This document shows, in pieces, positions 6,165-7,105 of a stretch of DNA of 7,105 bases. This DNA is from an uncultured bacterium. GTDB lineage: Bacteria > Chloroflexota > Anaerolineae > JACIWP01. Below the pieces are notes generated by a model that searched no databases, was not told the DNA's origin, and saw only the letters and a list, made by a program, of their open reading frames with translations. Each line of letters begins with the position of its first letter. The first letter of the stretch is position 1. Made by a program: the position numbers and the translations under genes. The stretch spans positions 1 to 7,105 of the forward strand of contig CAIQJD010000890.1 in the NCBI GenBank assembly GCA_903872005.1, given 5' to 3'.

Positions 6165-7105
6165 CTAGATCGCGCCCCGGGCGTAGATCTCCGCAACCGT
6201 CTCCACCCGTTCGTCCCGGATGACAAAGTAGCGGTCATATAGCGGGATCGTCGTACAGCCATGGCTCGGAATGATCTCGATCTTGTCGCCGGCCGCCAGC
6301 CGCTGCCCCGGCTCCGTGATGGCGACATGCCCATGTTCTTCGTTCAACTTCGACACAGCCACTCCCGGCGTCATGCAGAGCGGCATCCCTTCGTCACAGG
6401 AGAGCGACTTCTTGCCGGCATCCGTCACCGCTCGCCCCGACTCCGGCCGGCTGATCACCGTCGCCAACACCGTCACCGCCTGCTCGAACTCCAGCCCATA
6501 GGCGCGCGAATGCGTATCCATCGTCACGTAGGAGCCGGCCTGCACATCGCTGATGCCGGGATAGACGCCAGTGAGCGCGAAGGTGTTCGATCCGCCGGCC
6601 GATGCAACTTCCACCGGCAGCCCATGGGCCTCAATCAACGCCTTCGTCTCGACCAGCAGCCGATTCGACGTCGCGCACTGCGCCGCTTTCGCCGCCAGAT
6701 CGAGGGTGAATAGCCCGCCCTCGTAGCCCATCAGTCCCCGAAAGCTCAGACCCTTGAGTTCCATGAGCTTCTGGACGAACTCCAGCGCCGGCCGACCTGG
6801 CGCAACGCCGCAGCGATTCAGCCCGACGTTGACCTCCGCCAGGACGCTCATCCGGCGACCGATGCGGCCGGCCGCCGCTGAGAGCGCGCTCGCGTTCTCC
6901 AAATCATCCACGCAGACGATCAAATCGCCATAGCCGGCCAGATTCACCAGGCGTTCAATCTTGGCCCTACCCACGATTTCATTGGCGATCAGCACGTTCT
7001 GCACGCCGGCGTCCAGCATGACCTTCGCTTCGCCGAGCTTGGCGCAGGTCACGCCGATGGCGCCGGCGGCGATCTGTTTCTGCGCGATCAGCGGGAGCTT
7101 GTGCG
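6165..7105 (-). CDS. PLP-dependent D-threonine aldolase / D-serine dehydratase family enzyme (5' partial)
   Basis: The frame is open from the right edge (His-Lys at 7103-7098) to a TAG at 6167-6165, giving 312 residues of a family usually about 370-380 long. The upstream part, with the PLP-binding lysine, lies beyond the edge. The GTG at 7052 is internal, because HKLPLIAQKQIAAGAIG just before it continues the family's 'THKxPEIARxQLxAGAxGxxCAxLGEAE' block. Other family marks are the barrel strand EVNVGLNRCGVAPG, SAGGSNTF (phosphate-binding loop) and DVQAGSYVTMDTH. The C-terminal PSHGCTTIPLYDRYFVI supplies a metal-site pair, His (codon 6261-6263) and Cys (6255-6257). H-x-C is the zinc pair of eukaryotic-type D-serine dehydratases, whereas D-threonine aldolases have His and Asp. 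Known reactions of the family are D-Ser to pyruvate plus ammonia, or D-Thr to glycine plus acetaldehyde. The substrate cannot be decided here. The gene converges on the integrase region and is probably host chromosome. Confidence 0.85.
   Translation of the reverse strand, partial: HKLPLIAQKQIAAGAIGVTCAKLGEAKVMLDAGVQNVLIANEIVGRAKIERLVNLAGYGDLIVCVDDLENASALSAAAGRIGRRMSVLAEVNVGLNRCGVAPGRPALEFVQKLMELKGLSFRGLMGYEGGLFTLDLAAKAAQCATSNRLLVETKALIEAHGLPVEVASAGGSNTFALTGVYPGISDVQAGSYVTMDTHSRAYGLEFEQAVTVLATVISRPESGRAVTDAGKKSLSCDEGMPLCMTPGVAVSKLNEEHGHVAITEPGQRLAAGDKIEIIPSHGCTTIPLYDRYFVIRDERVETVAEIYARGAI

Noticed and set aside
6165..7052. Taking GTG 7052 as the true start of the minus-strand enzyme
   Set aside because: The frame stays open to the window edge and the residues before the GTG match the family's conserved block, so the gene is simply cut by the edge.
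1..7105. CRISPR array or insertion-sequence ends
   Set aside because: No regularly spaced identical repeats of 24-40 bases are visible, and there is no transposase or terminal inverted repeat pair. The only tandem array has 9-base units without spacers.

Overview
The window is a GC-rich bacterial stretch with tightly packed, overlapping genes. The GCCGGC palindrome occurs more than 40 times by hand count, in every part of the window. Gene content, composition and the short CTTTGAG-type tandem repeat suggest a free-living bacterium, possibly Chloroflexota. That placement is an impression, not a demonstration.

Left part (1-2673): the last 62 codons of an unidentified gene with a coiled-coil C-terminus overlap the start of a large 832-residue protein. 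The large protein carries a PKD-like beta-sandwich near its N-terminus, followed by about 700 residues that look like a degenerate beta-propeller. It has no signal peptide and no family I can name.

Middle (2696-4582): a near-consensus housekeeping promoter (TTGCCG, 17-base spacer, TATAAT) drives a two-gene operon. The first gene encodes an ECF-like sigma-70 family factor, best started at a GTG with its own Shine-Dalgarno. The second overlaps it by 32 bases and encodes a soluble protein with two zinc-binding anti-sigma (HxxxCxxC) modules, a helical middle, and a C-terminal OmpR/PhoB-type winged helix. This fusion of anti-sigma-like modules to a DNA-binding domain is the most unusual thing in the window. 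It suggests a regulator that both handles a sigma factor and binds DNA.

Right-middle (4583-6119): a degenerate 9-base tandem repeat comes first, then a strong promoter placed so that its transcript would be leaderless. Next is a tyrosine recombinase (integrase) whose 369-codon frame is broken by two in-frame stops (codons 23 and 229). Each stop is one C-to-T change away from a glutamine codon, and all catalytic residues are otherwise present. After the integrase come a tandem GTGCAAC direct repeat, a strong bidirectional hairpin terminator, and a fragment matching the 3' end of a tRNA gene (complete T-arm, acceptor strand and CCA) with no 5' half. Integrase, arm-like repeats and tRNA 3' end together look like the attachment-site end of a decayed integrative element.

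Right edge (6165-7105, minus strand): the C-terminal five-sixths of a PLP-dependent fold-III enzyme of the D-threonine aldolase / D-serine dehydratase family. It converges on the element and is probably host chromosome. Its H-x-C metal motif resembles zinc D-serine dehydratases.
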